DNA from: Armatimonadota bacterium
Lineage (GTDB): Bacteria; Sysuimicrobiota; Sysuimicrobiia; Sysuimicrobiales; Humicultoraceae
DNA length: 64,000 nt
Assembly (NCBI GenBank): GCA_031081585.1
Contig: JAVHLY010000011.1
Coordinates: 22,773 to 86,772 of the forward strand
Reading direction: 5' to 3'
Of the stretch, positions 17,650-27,519 are shown piece after piece; the stretch's first letter is position 1; the number at the start of each line of letters is the position of its first letter. A model generated the notes under the pieces. The model searched no databases. It worked only from the letters and a program-made list of their open reading frames with translations, and was not told where the DNA came from. The translations under genes and the position numbers were made by a program.

Positions 17650-17970
17650 ATGGCGCGGCCGGAGATCCTGCGCCGGATCTGGCGCTGGTACTGGGCGTTG
17701 CTCCTGGCGAACGCACTCGACCTGCTCTTCACCTACACGGCGGTCGAGCGCGGCGTCGAGGAGGCCAACGTCCTGCTGCGGCCCATCCTGCTCACCCCCT
17801 GGCCGGCCGTGGCCAAGTTCACGGCGCTCGGCCTGCTGGCCGGTGGGCTGCTCCTGCTGGTCTGGCAGGGCGGCCGGGCGGGGCGCGTGCTGGTGATGGT
17901 GCGGGCCACAGCGCTCGTCTACCTGCTGGTCGTCGGCTTCCACCTCCTGGGCCTGCTCCTCACGACGTAG
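17650..17970 (+). CDS. DUF5658-like small membrane protein
   Basis: This roughly 106-residue protein has three or four hydrophobic helices (about 15-32, 48-74, 80-105). The family signature is visible: ANALDLLFTYTAVERGVEEANVLLRPIL, with the polar Asp and Glu-Ala-Asn inside or near helices. The function is unknown. ATG 17650 is preferred to GTG 17644 because GAGGG stands 8 bases before it. The next gene starts one base after its stop, so the two are probably cotranscribed. Confidence 0.75.
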   Translation: MARPEILRRIWRWYWALLLANALDLLFTYTAVERGVEEANVLLRPILLTPWPAVAKFTALGLLAGGLLLLVWQGGRAGRVLVMVRATALVYLLVVGFHLLGLLLTT

Positions 17971-17971
17971 C

Positions 17972-18955
17972 GTGACCCTGCGCTGGGGCATCCTCAGCAC
18001 CGCACGCATCGGGGTGCGCCGGGTGATCCCGGCCATTCTGCGCACCCCGCGCTGCGCCGTCGTGGCCGTGGCCAGCCGCGACCCGACCCGGGCCCGCGAG
18101 GTGGCCGACCGCTTCGCCATCCCCCGGGTCCACGCCGGCTACCAGGCCCTCCTCGACGACCCCGAGGTGGACGCTGTCTACAACCCGCTCCCCAACAGCC
18201 TCCACGCCCCCTGGACGACCCGGGCCCTCGACGCCGGCAAGCACGTCCTGTGCGAGAAGCCGCTCGCCCTCGACGCCCGGGAGGCCCAGGCGATGGCCGA
18301 CGCGGCGCGGACAGCGAGACGGGTCCTGCTGGAGGCCTTCATGTACCGCTTCCACCCGCAGGTGGAGCGGATGGTCGCGCTGGTGCGCGAGGGCGCCGTC
18401 GGCCGGCCGTGGCTGGTGCGGGCGGCCTTCACCTTCACCGTGCACAGCCCCGACGACATCCGGCTGCGCGCCGACCTGGGCGGCGGCGGGCTCATGGACG
18501 TGGGGTGCTACGGGGTGAACGCGAGCCGCCTAGTGCTGGGCGAGCCGGTGTGGGCCCGGGCGGCGGCGCAGGTGGAGGGCGACGTGGACGTGCGCCTGGC
18601 CGCCCTGCTGGGCTTCCCGGGTGGCGCGGCGGCCCAGGTGGACTGCGGGCTGCGCGCACCCTACCGCCAGAGTGTGGAGGTCGTCGGGGAGGAGGGCACG
18701 ATCACGCTGGCGCGCCCCTTCCAGCCGGAAGAAGAGCCCACGGTGGTCCACCTGCGCCGAGGCGACGAGGGGATGCCCATCGAGATTTCGGGGACCAACC
18801 AGTACGTGCGCATGGTCGAGCACTTCACCGCCTGCGCGCTCGACGGCCTTCCCCCGCGCTTCCCTCCGGAGGAGGCCGTCCAGAACATGCGGGCGATCGA
18901 CCTGATCCGTGCAGCGGCGGGGCTGGGAGCGCCGGGACGCGGCCCGGCGCCGTGA
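17972..18955 (+). CDS. Gfo/Idh/MocA-family NAD(P)-dependent oxidoreductase
   Basis: These enzymes oxidise or reduce sugars, inositols and related compounds. The Rossmann start (RWGILSTARIGVRRVIPAI), the AVASRDPTRAREVADRF strand and the catalytic-Lys motif CEKPLALDAREA are clear. The C-terminal half has the usual open beta sheet (GGGGLMDVGCYGVNASRLVLG). The 327-residue length is normal. Start GTG 17972 lies one base after the preceding stop. The substrate is not predictable; it resembles trans-1,2-dihydrobenzene-1,2-diol dehydrogenase-type members. Confidence 0.88.
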   Translation: MTLRWGILSTARIGVRRVIPAILRTPRCAVVAVASRDPTRAREVADRFAIPRVHAGYQALLDDPEVDAVYNPLPNSLHAPWTTRALDAGKHVLCEKPLALDAREAQAMADAARTARRVLLEAFMYRFHPQVERMVALVREGAVGRPWLVRAAFTFTVHSPDDIRLRADLGGGGLMDVGCYGVNASRLVLGEPVWARAAAQVEGDVDVRLAALLGFPGGAAAQVDCGLRAPYRQSVEVVGEEGTITLARPFQPEEEPTVVHLRRGDEGMPIEISGTNQYVRMVEHFTACALDGLPPRFPPEEAVQNMRAIDLIRAAAGLGAPGRGPAP

Positions 18956-19029
18956 GACTCCCGCTGCGGGCGGTCGCCAGTCCCCCGCGGCCAGCTGGAT
19001 AGGAGGTAACGGCCGACCGTAGTGGCGCG

Positions 19030-19410
19030 CTATCGGTCAGGGAACTGGTGGTGGACCGAGCCGAGGGCCGCCTGGACCGACTCGTAGATGGGCATGAGCT
19101 CGACTACGCCGGCGATCTCCAGGATGCGCCGGGCCGACTCGCCGCGCGGGGCGACGACCATCAGGCGCTGCCGGGTAGTGGCCAGCCGCTCGGCAAAGCG
19201 CAGGAGCGCGTGCACGCCCTTGCTGTCGAAGTAGGCCGTCCCGGCCAGCGAGACGATGACGCCGTGGCGGTCGGTGCGGGCGGCCCGCTCCAGGACTCGC
19301 TCGAACTCCCGCACGTTGGTCAGGTCGAGGTCGCCGCGCACCTCCACCAGGGGAATCCCCTCGACGAACGTGCTGGTAAACCCTCCCTGCACGGCGGGCA
19401 TCCCGCTCAC
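19030..19410 (-). CDS. STAS-domain anti-sigma-factor antagonist
   Basis: This 126-residue single STAS domain has the phosphorylatable Ser in the motif AYFDSKGVHALLRFAERL, plus VRGDLDLTNVREFERVL and VVAPRGESARRILEIAG. In partner switching, the unphosphorylated form frees a sigma factor or effector from its kinase. It lies 49 bases after the SpoIIE-type phosphatase gene on the same strand. The likely circuit is dephosphorylation by that protein's PP2C domain and phosphorylation by its HATPase domain. GTG 19410 and ATG 19401 are both possible starts. Confidence 0.88.
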   Translation of the reverse strand: MSGMPAVQGGFTSTFVEGIPLVEVRGDLDLTNVREFERVLERAARTDRHGVIVSLAGTAYFDSKGVHALLRFAERLATTRQRLMVVAPRGESARRILEIAGVVELMPIYESVQAALGSVHHQFPDR

Positions 19411-19459
19411 CCCCTGCGCGGTCTTCCACCCCTCCAGGTACCTTCCGACCCTCCCTCCG

Positions 19460-21310
19460 TCAAGGGTCCGCAGGACGGGCGCCCGCGCCCGTGAGCGCGA
19501 TGTCGACCCGCACCGTCGTGCCGGTCTCCCCCCGCTCGATGGTGACGCGGTCCGCCAGTGCCCGCATCAAGGCAAGCCCCCGACCGCGGCCCTCCTCGCG
19601 GGGCGTGCGCCATCGCCCCACGTCCCGCACCTCCACGGTCAAGAGCCCCTCGGCCAGGGACGCACGCAGGTGGATGGGCCCGCCCGCCGGGCCGTAGGCG
19701 TGCTCGATGATGTTGCTCACCGCCTCCGAGACGGCCACCTGCACCCCCAACATCTGCCGCCGGTCCAGCCCGGCCTCGGCGGCCAGCCGGCTGACGGCCT
19801 GCCGGGCGATGCGGACGGCGGACGGCTTGGCCGGGAGGGTGAGGCGGAGGCCGTCGAGGACGATGGGCTGCACGCGCAGGACGACCACCGCGACGTCGTC
19901 GCGCGCCTCCTCGTGACGGAGGAGGGCGTGCTGGATGGCCGCAGCGGCCTGCCCGCCGGGTGCGCGCGCCTGGTCGCCGACCACCCCCATCAGCCGCCGC
20001 AGCCCCTCGGTGAGGTTGCGCGTGGCCTCCACCAGCCCGTCAGTGTAGAGCACGAGGAGCTCCCCGGGGGCGAGCGTCACCGTGGTGTCGGCGTACCCCT
20101 CCGCGCACCAGATGCCGAGCGGCGGTCCCCCGTGCGGGAGGACCTCGACGCGGCCGTCTGGCCGCCCGAGCAGCGGGGGAGGATGGCCGGCCGTGGCATA
20201 GGTGAAGGCCAGGGTCACGGGGTCGAAGATCGCGAAGATGGCCGAGGCCATCTCCTCCTGTCCATCGAGCTGCAGGAGGTGGCTGACCCGGTTGAGCACC
20301 GCAGCGGGAGAGGCCCCCTCCAACGCCGCGACGCGCAGGGCCGGGCGCACCTGCCCCATGGCCACCGCGGCGCGGAGCCCGCGGCCGGCGACGTCCCCCA
20401 GGGAGAGGGCGAGGCGCCCGTCCGGGAGGCGGAAGGCGTCGTACCAGTCTCCGCCCACCTCGGCCTCGCGGGTGGCCGGACGGTAGGAGGCGGAGAGCTC
20501 CACGCCGGGGACGATGGGCAGGTCCCGCGGGAGCGAGGCCCGCTGCATCGTCGCCGCGATGCGGTGCTCGCGGGCGAAGAGCGCGGCCTGCTCCACGGCA
20601 GCGGCGCACTGCCTGGCCAGGATCTCGAACGGCGGCAGGTCGGCCTCGCCGTAGTGGCGTCCCGACCCCGCGGCGGCGAAGACCAGCGCCCCCAGGACTC
20701 GCTCGCGGCCCAGCAGGGGGAGGATCACGCCCGAGGTGAGGCCGAACGCGCGCAGCGCCGCCAGGTGCGCCTCGTCCAGGGCGACGGCGCGCAGGACCGC
20801 CTCGCCGACGGACGGCAGGACGACGGGGCGCGCCGTGCGGATCGCCTCCGCCACCGGGTGCACTCCCGGCAGGGCGTCCAGGGGGATGGTGGTCTGGAGG
20901 GCGCGCGCCAGCCGTCGGTGCGCCGGATCGGCGTAGGCGCCGGCCACGGGGCGCAGGGTGCCCCGCTCCCCCAGGCGGTAGGCGACGGCGATGTCCGCCA
21001 GCGCGGGGACGGCGGTCCGTACCAGGCGCCGCAACGCCTCGACCGGGTGACGGGCTTCGGCGATGAGCGCGCCGGCGCGCGCGACCAGCGTCAGTCGGGC
21101 CTGCGCGGCCTCCGCCACGTCGCGCGCGGCCTCCGCCATGCCGCGCCCGGCCTCCGCCTCCTGCAGCCCCTGATCCGCGCTCCCGTGCGGCCCGGCGGGC
21201 GGACGGCCGGGCGCTGCGGGCTGCGGCGCTCCCGGGCGGCCCGCGTCGCCCGGGTCTCGGGCCGGGAGGCCCGTCGGAGCGTCCCGGCCGGGATCGGCGC
21301 GGGTCGTCAC
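19460..21310 (-). CDS. GAF-SpoIIE phosphatase-HATPase regulator of a partner-switching system
   Basis: The 616-residue protein has a Pro/Ala-rich N-terminus, a GAF-like sensor (about 75-240), a PP2C/SpoIIE serine phosphatase domain (about 250-465, with GGDWYDAFRLPDGRLALSLGDVAGRG and the late LLVLYTDGLVEA) and a C-terminal histidine-kinase-like ATPase (about 480-600, VAVSEAVSNIIEHAYG). It thus combines the phosphatase and the RsbW-like anti-sigma kinase in one chain. With the STAS gene downstream it forms a compact signalling module. The start is GTG 21310, though a start at Met 58 is possible. The target sigma factor or effector is not in the window. Confidence 0.88.
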   Translation of the reverse strand: MTTRADPGRDAPTGLPARDPGDAGRPGAPQPAAPGRPPAGPHGSADQGLQEAEAGRGMAEAARDVAEAAQARLTLVARAGALIAEARHPVEALRRLVRTAVPALADIAVAYRLGERGTLRPVAGAYADPAHRRLARALQTTIPLDALPGVHPVAEAIRTARPVVLPSVGEAVLRAVALDEAHLAALRAFGLTSGVILPLLGRERVLGALVFAAAGSGRHYGEADLPPFEILARQCAAAVEQAALFAREHRIAATMQRASLPRDLPIVPGVELSASYRPATREAEVGGDWYDAFRLPDGRLALSLGDVAGRGLRAAVAMGQVRPALRVAALEGASPAAVLNRVSHLLQLDGQEEMASAIFAIFDPVTLAFTYATAGHPPPLLGRPDGRVEVLPHGGPPLGIWCAEGYADTTVTLAPGELLVLYTDGLVEATRNLTEGLRRLMGVVGDQARAPGGQAAAAIQHALLRHEEARDDVAVVVLRVQPIVLDGLRLTLPAKPSAVRIARQAVSRLAAEAGLDRRQMLGVQVAVSEAVSNIIEHAYGPAGGPIHLRASLAEGLLTVEVRDVGRWRTPREEGRGRGLALMRALADRVTIERGETGTTVRVDIALTGAGARPADP

Positions 21311-21335
21311 GTCCCGGGTGCAGCGGCGGGGCCGG

Positions 21336-21848
21336 TCACCGCGGGCGGAAGACGCCGACCGCCTGGGCCGTCAGCCCGTTCTGCGTCGCGCCGACGAAGA
21401 CCACGAGCCCGCGCGGGTCCCAGCGCACCTCGGCGGGCTGCGGCCCGGCGCTGCTGGTGTACACCCCGAAGGTGCGCAGGAAGTCGGCGAGCGGGCCGCC
21501 GGCCTTGTGTCCGCCCGGCTCGGTGGTGAAGCGCGGGTCGTCGGTCAGCACCATCACCACGGTGCCCGGCGTGTCCAGGCCGATCCGCTGGTACCGGTCC
21601 AGGACGCAGACCCCCACGCTCGCCTCGGGGTTGCAGAACCCGTGCACGTCCGCCGCTTCCAGCGGCTCGACGCGGCCGTACTGGTCCATCAGGGGGCGGG
21701 CCTGATCGATCGGCATGCCCACCTGGAACGGTCCGATGGCCTGACCGGGGAGGATGGTGCTCGGCGCCTGGGCGGCGACGGGCAGCCACGCGGGCGCGGC
21801 CAGGACGACGGCGACGGGGGCCAGGAGGACGAGCAGGGGGATGCGCAT
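21336..21848 (-). CDS. Secreted protein of unknown function
   Basis: This 170-residue protein has a signal peptide (hydrophobic stretch about 3-25, cleavage likely near VAAQA). The mature part begins ILPGQAIGPFQVGMPIDQARPLM, the kind of 'G..iG.~~lGM' opening seen in bacterial secreted proteins with a repeated beta fold. It has two Cys (FCNPEASVGVCVL) that could form a disulfide. I do not recognise the family. A GGAGAGAGGAG ribosome site precedes ATG 21848, and duplicated promoter-like DNA lies upstream. Confidence 0.7.
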   Translation of the reverse strand: MRIPLLVLLAPVAVVLAAPAWLPVAAQAPSTILPGQAIGPFQVGMPIDQARPLMDQYGRVEPLEAADVHGFCNPEASVGVCVLDRYQRIGLDTPGTVVMVLTDDPRFTTEPGGHKAGGPLADFLRTFGVYTSSAGPQPAEVRWDPRGLVVFVGATQNGLTAQAVGVFRPR

Positions 21849-21890
21849 GGGCGGGCTCCTCTCTCCGGGTCATCAGGCCGACCCAGTGGG

Positions 21891-21962
21891 TCCACTATAG
21901 CGCCTGGGAGCGGACCCTGGGCAGACTTCCACTATAGCGCCTGGGAGCGGACCCTGGGCAGA
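21891..21962. repeat. Two exact 35-bp direct repeats upstream of the secreted-protein gene
   Basis: Copies at 21891-21925 and 21928-21962 are identical, 37 bases apart. Each contains ctatag, which on the minus strand reads TATAGT and could serve as a -10 box for the gene ending at 21336. No -35 consensus stands at the right distance, so a duplicated promoter is only a possibility. Confidence 0.85.
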
Positions 21963-22005
21963 GAAGGAGGAGCCGGACGCAGATCCTGCGGATCCGCGTT
22001 GAGGG

Positions 22006-22084
22006 TGGTCGGGGAGGGGGGATTTGAACCCCCGGCCTCAGCGTCCCGAACGCTGCGCGCTACACCAAGCTGCGCCACTCCCCG
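22006..22084 (-). tRNA. tRNA-Pro (anticodon CGG)
   Basis: The minus strand folds as a full cloverleaf. The acceptor arms are CGGGGAG and CTCCCCG, with an encoded CCA (22006-22008). The anticodon arm is CAGCG-TTCGGGA-CGCTG, and the T arm has GGTTCAAATCC. The loop places CGG at the anticodon, which reads CCG (Pro). The body without CCA is 22009-22084. Confidence 0.95.
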
Positions 22085-22130
22085 GACGACACTTCATTGT
22101 ACCACGGCCGGGGAGTCGCGGGCCGAGAGC

Positions 22131-23396
22131 CTAGCGCTCCTCCCCGGGCTCGTCCGGCGGCTCGTGCGGCCCGGAGGCCGCTTCGTGCTCGGAGGCCGGC
22201 TCCACGCCCCCGCGCCCGCCCGCGCGCGGGGAGACGACCTGGCGCAGCAGGTTGCCGGCGATGTCGCCGATCGTCACCCGGCCCTCGTCCTGCTGCTGCA
22301 TGTACTCCTTGACCCGCCGGCGCTCGCGCTCCCGGGCGGCGCGGCGCAGGCTGGCGATCATGCGCCGCTCCTCCGGCCGGATCTCGATGATCACCGCCTC
22401 CACCGTCTGTCCCGGCTGCACCGCGTCCTCCACCTTGGCCACCCGGCGCTCCGCCAGCTCCGAGATGGGGATGAAGGCGTCGACGTCGCGCAGCCGCATG
22501 AAAGCCCCGGACGCCACCAGGCGCACGATCTTGCCGCGCACCGTCTCGCCGACGTAGTGCTTGCCTAGGACCTCCTGCCAGGGGTCGTCCAGCACCTGCT
22601 TCAGCCCCAGTGAGATCTTGCCCGCCTCCCGGTCCACGCGCAGGACCATCAGGCGCAGGTGCTGGTTGCGGCGCACCACCTCGGAGGGGTGCTTGATGTA
22701 GGTCCAGGCCATCTCGCTGATGGGCAGGAGCGCGTCCACCCCGCCCAGGTCGACGAAGGCGCCGAAGTCGGTGATGCGCTTCACCGTCCCCTCGACGATC
22801 TGCCCCTCCTCCAGCGTCTGCAGCAGCTCCTCCTTGCGGCGGCGGCGCTCCTCCTCCACGGCCAGGCGGTGGGAGAGGATCACCCGGCCCTTGCCGCGCT
22901 CCACCTCGATGACCTTGAGGGGGATGGACTGGCCGACGAACCACTCGAAGCGGCGCCCCTTCGCCTGGCTGAGGTCGACGTGCGAGCCGGGCACGAAGCC
23001 GCGCAGGCCCAGGTCGACCACCAGCCCCCCCTTGACCTTGTCCACCACCATGGCGTGGATGATGCGCCCGCTCTGGTGCGCCTCGATGACCCGCTCCCAG
23101 GCGCGGTGGAAGTCGGCCCGCCGCTTGCTCAGGATGATGTTGCCCTCGTCGCCCTCGACGCGCATCACCATGACGTCGATGGCGTCGCCGACGCTGACCT
23201 CCTCGAGCCCCTCCCCGCGCCGCGAGAGCTCCTTGGGCGGGATGATCCCCTCCGACTTGGCGCCCACGTCCACCAGGACGCCCTCCGTGTCCACGCGCAC
23301 CACGGTGCCGCGGACGATCTGACGCTCCTGCAGGTGCGGCAGGGCTCCGGCGAGGTCGACGACCTCTCCCCGGGGCTCCTCGCGCTCCTCACTCAT
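22131..23396 (-). CDS. rpsA: Ribosomal protein S1 homologue (four S1 domains)
   Basis: S1 binds mRNA and helps 30S initiation. This 421-residue protein has four S1 (OB-fold) repeats at about 26-92, 109-176, 195-263 and 281-349. The third is the most typical (GQIVEGTVKRITDFGAFVDLGGVDALLPISEM). Four-repeat S1 proteins are normal for Gram-positive lineages, against six in E. coli. A charged tail rich in Glu, Pro and His ends the protein. GGAGGG lies 10 bases before the ATG. Upstream is a perfect hairpin-forming palindrome. Confidence 0.9.
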   Translation of the reverse strand: MSEEREEPRGEVVDLAGALPHLQERQIVRGTVVRVDTEGVLVDVGAKSEGIIPPKELSRRGEGLEEVSVGDAIDVMVMRVEGDEGNIILSKRRADFHRAWERVIEAHQSGRIIHAMVVDKVKGGLVVDLGLRGFVPGSHVDLSQAKGRRFEWFVGQSIPLKVIEVERGKGRVILSHRLAVEEERRRRKEELLQTLEEGQIVEGTVKRITDFGAFVDLGGVDALLPISEMAWTYIKHPSEVVRRNQHLRLMVLRVDREAGKISLGLKQVLDDPWQEVLGKHYVGETVRGKIVRLVASGAFMRLRDVDAFIPISELAERRVAKVEDAVQPGQTVEAVIIEIRPEERRMIASLRRAARERERRRVKEYMQQQDEGRVTIGDIAGNLLRQVVSPRAGGRGGVEPASEHEAASGPHEPPDEPGEER

Positions 23397-23417
23397 GGTC
23401 GGCCCACCCTCCGATGT

Positions 23418-23433
23418 GCTGTCCAGGGACAGC
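23418..23433. repeat. Hairpin-forming palindrome upstream of rpsA, framed by direct repeats
   Basis: GCTGTCC, two bases, then GGACAGC form a perfect dyad 22 bases before the rpsA start codon. The 9-base string gcccaccct flanks it at 23402-23410 and 23432-23440. In the mRNA the hairpin would lie just upstream of the ribosome site. It could be an operator, or an autoregulatory element such as those known for S1 genes. Confidence 0.5.
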
Positions 23434-23649
23434 CCACCCTATTCGGCATGTGTATCCAGTTTCCTCTCCCTGCCGCGGGAGGGCAAGCGCCGGGGGCGGC
23501 CGGAAGCGGCGTCCCGCCTGGGATCCGGCGCAGGACGCGCGCGGGCGGACCGGGCGCGCCGGCAGTGGCGCGCCATCGCGCTGCCCCCGGGGATCGCCAG
23601 CCCACGCGCCGCCGGAATTGTCAGGCGACGCGGGTTGCGGTGGCCGGTC

Positions 23650-24704
<1,055 letters not shown>

Positions 24705-24708
<4 letters not shown>

Positions 24709-25406
24709 GGCTGCGCCAGGCCCCGCTGCGCGGCGGCACGCAGACGGGCGAGCGACGCCTCGATCCCGCCTTCGCCTTCGAAGACCGCCGAGGCCGCCAC
24801 CAGCAGCCGCGCCCCCGCCGCCACCGCCTGGGGGGCGGTCTCCTCGTTCACCCCGCCGTCCACGGCCAGCGTGACCGACCGCGCCCCCACCAGCGCCCGC
24901 AGGCGCCGCAGCCGCTCCAGCGTCCCCGGCAGGAAGCGCTGCCCGGCGTAGCCGGGGTTCACGCTCATCACCAGCACGCCATCCAGGTCGTCCAGCACCC
25001 AGGCCACCATCTCGAGCGGCGTGGCCGGGTTGAGGGCGGCCACCGCCTCGGCCCCGCGCTCGCGGATGGCCGCCAGCGTGCGGTGCAGGTGGGCCGTCGC
25101 CTCCACGTGCACGGCGATGCGGGCGGCCCCGGCGTCGATGAAGGCGTCGAGGTGGCGCTCGGGCTCGACCACCATCAGGTGGACGTCGAGGGGGAGGTCA
25201 CTCGAGGCCCGCAGGCCGCGCATCACCACGGGGCCCATGGTGATGGGCGGGACGAAGCGCCCGTCCATGACGTCCACGTGCAGGAAGTCGGCCCCGCCCC
25301 GCTCCGCGGCGCGCGCCGCCGCGCCCAGGTGGGCGAAGTCGGCGGCAAGGACGCTGGCGGCGATGCGGATCTCGTCCGGCCCGGCCCGGTGGCGCGCCGG
25401 CTTCAG
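24705..25406 (-). CDS. rpe: Ribulose-phosphate 3-epimerase (apparent CTG start)
   Basis: Rpe interconverts ribulose-5-phosphate and xylulose-5-phosphate. Signatures are complete: IAASVLAADFAHLGAA, DFLHVDVMDGRFVPPITMGP, LDVHLMVVEPERHLDAF, SVNPGYAGQRFLP and LAVDGGVNEETAP. No ATG, GTG or TTG occurs in frame near the expected start. CTG 25406 overlaps the pknB stop (cTGA) and has AGGAG 8 bases upstream, so it is the best start, giving 233 residues. The rpe gene following a PASTA kinase is typical of Gram-positive genomes. Confidence 0.9.
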
Positions 25407-27433
25407 GGGCGGATCTCCTGGACCAGGCGGTTGTCGAGGTAGATCTGGATGATGGTGTAGCCGCGGCTGCGCACCAGCACGTTCACGCGCTCCCCGGCCT
25501 CGTGCTCGCGCTGGTAGGCGGTGCGCACGCCCTCCTGGTCGATGACGACGATGCGCACCCGCTGCGGCCCCGGCCCCTCCGGCACCACCACCCGCACGGC
25601 GGTGCGCTTTGTCCCCGGCGGGTCGCGCGTCGGCTGCTCCGCCCCCGGCGAGGCCTGGGTGGGGGCAGGCGTGGGCCGCCGCTCCACCGTCACCACCGGG
25701 GCCTCCGGGGGGCGTCCCTCGGCGCCCGGGCGCACGCTTACCGTCAGCACGACCTCCGCCTCGGCCGCCCGCACCTTCGTGCCGGCGGCCGGTTCCTGGT
25801 CGACCACGATCCCGGGCTCCAGGTCGGGGCTCACCGCCTGGCGCACGTGGCGCAGGATCAGCCCCAGGTCCTCCAGCCGCCGGCGCGCCTCGCGCAGCGA
25901 GCGCCCGACCAGCAGCGGCACCTCCACCAGCTCGGGGCCGCGGCTCACCACCAGGGCCACCGCCGACCCGCGCGGCACCTGCGCCCCGGGCACGGGGTCC
26001 TGGGTGATGATGAGCCCGCCCCGCACGGCGTCGCTGAAGGCCTCGTCGATCTGCCCCACGCGCAGGCGGGCGTCCTCGATGGCCAGCCGCGCCTGCAGCA
26101 GCCCCTGCCCCTGGACGTCCGGCACCGTGACGAGCTCGGGCCCCAGGCTCACCACCACCTGGACCACCCGGCCCACCTTCACGCGCTTGCCGGGCGGCTG
26201 GTCCTGGGACAGGACGGCGTCCTTCGGGACCTCCGCGCTGTAGGCGCGTCCCTGCACTGCCAGCCCCAGCCGCGCCTCCGCGGCGCGTGCCTGCGCCTCG
26301 GGGAGCGGCAGGCCGATGAAGCGCGGGACCTCCACCTCGGCCACGTTGAAGTAGGCGCTCACCGTGCGCCAGGTCGCCCACACCCCGCCGATGAGCAGGC
26401 CCACGGTGACCACGGCCAGCATGACCACGGCGGGGGTCCAGGTGCGCCCCGCATCGGCGCGGCCGCGCAGCCGGTCGCGCCCGCGGCGCTCGCTGCGCCC
26501 GCTGCGGGGCGCCACCGCCGGGGCAGGGCGGGTGTCGCGGCGCCGGCCGCCCGTGCCCTGGGGCCGGGCGACCAGGGTGGCCTCGGCGGCTGATGCCCCC
26601 GGGGGCTCCCGCCAGAAGGCGGTCTCCCCGAGGAGGTCGGTGGCCATGGCGCGCGCCGAGGGGTAGCGGTGCTCCGGCCGCTTGGCCATCCCGCGCAGGA
26701 TCACGCCCTCCAGGGACGGCGGGATGGCGGGGTTCAGGCGGCGCGGCGGCGGCGGGGCGTCGTGGATGTGGCGCAGGGCGATGGCGATGGGGCTGTCGCC
26801 GTCGAAGGGGAGCTGCCCGGTGAGCATCTCGTAGAGGACGACGGCCACGGCGTAGAGGTCGGCCGCCTGCCCGGCGGGTTGCCCCCGCGCCTGCTCCGGG
26901 GCCAGGTACTGCACCGAGCCCAGCACCGTGCCGGTCTGGGTGATGGTGACGGCCGCCAGCGCCCGGGCGATGCCGAAGTCGGCCACCTTCACCTGCCCGT
27001 CCGGCGCCAGCAGGATGTTCTGCGGCTTGATGTCCCGGTGGACGATGCCGTGGCGGTGGGCGTAGTCGAGGACCTCGCACACCTGCACGGCGATGCGCAC
27101 CGCCTCGGCCGGCGCGAGCGGCCCGCGCTCGCGCAGGTAGCGCTTGAGGTCGGGCCCCTCCACGAACTCCATGGCGATGAAGTGGACGCCCTGGGCCTGC
27201 CCGCTTTCGAAGACCTGCACCATGTGCGGGTGGGAGAGCGACTGGACGGCCCGCGCCTCCCGCTGGAAGCGCTCCACGAACTCGGCGTCGGCGGCGTACT
27301 GGTCGCGCAGGACCTTCAGCGCGCAGACGAGGCCGTCGCGCAGGCGGCGGGCCCGGTAGACGGTGGCCATCCCGCCCTCGCTGATGCGCTCCTGGATCTC
27401 GTAGCCGGCGACGACGCGCCCGGTCTCGATCAT
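25403..27433 (-). CDS. pknB: PASTA-domain Ser/Thr protein kinase
   Basis: This transmembrane kinase senses muropeptides and controls cell-wall growth. The kinase domain (about 11-270) has Lys40 (CALKVL), HRDIKPQN (catalytic D134) and DFG (152-154). A juxtamembrane linker, one transmembrane helix (about 333-354) and three PASTA domains (about 366-431, 434-499, 502-567) follow. A Pro-rich spacer and a further about 70-residue beta-rich end are extra. The cognate phosphatase (PrpC/PstP) usually adjacent is missing. A candidate -10 box (TATGAT) lies about 90 bases upstream. Confidence 0.95.
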   Translation of the reverse strand: MIETGRVVAGYEIQERISEGGMATVYRARRLRDGLVCALKVLRDQYAADAEFVERFQREARAVQSLSHPHMVQVFESGQAQGVHFIAMEFVEGPDLKRYLRERGPLAPAEAVRIAVQVCEVLDYAHRHGIVHRDIKPQNILLAPDGQVKVADFGIARALAAVTITQTGTVLGSVQYLAPEQARGQPAGQAADLYAVAVVLYEMLTGQLPFDGDSPIAIALRHIHDAPPPPRRLNPAIPPSLEGVILRGMAKRPEHRYPSARAMATDLLGETAFWREPPGASAAEATLVARPQGTGGRRRDTRPAPAVAPRSGRSERRGRDRLRGRADAGRTWTPAVVMLAVVTVGLLIGGVWATWRTVSAYFNVAEVEVPRFIGLPLPEAQARAAEARLGLAVQGRAYSAEVPKDAVLSQDQPPGKRVKVGRVVQVVVSLGPELVTVPDVQGQGLLQARLAIEDARLRVGQIDEAFSDAVRGGLIITQDPVPGAQVPRGSAVALVVSRGPELVEVPLLVGRSLREARRRLEDLGLILRHVRQAVSPDLEPGIVVDQEPAAGTKVRAAEAEVVLTVSVRPGAEGRPPEAPVVTVERRPTPAPTQASPGAEQPTRDPPGTKRTAVRVVVPEGPGPQRVRIVVIDQEGVRTAYQREHEAGERVNVLVRSRGYTIIQIYLDNRLVQEIRP

Positions 27434-27519
27434 CTGGGGACCACGTCCACGCCGTCCCGTGCGGTCACCGGGGGACGGCCGATAGGGTTCCAGCCCGGCG
27501 CGGGCGGCAACCTACTCGC

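Noticed and set aside
19256..21529. A 757-residue plus-strand frame opposite the SpoIIE-type gene
   Set aside because: Antisense shadow; composition is typical of reverse-frame GC-rich translation.
21891..21962. Direct repeats considered as a CRISPR array
   Set aside because: Only two copies with a 2-base gap, no spacers and no cas genes.
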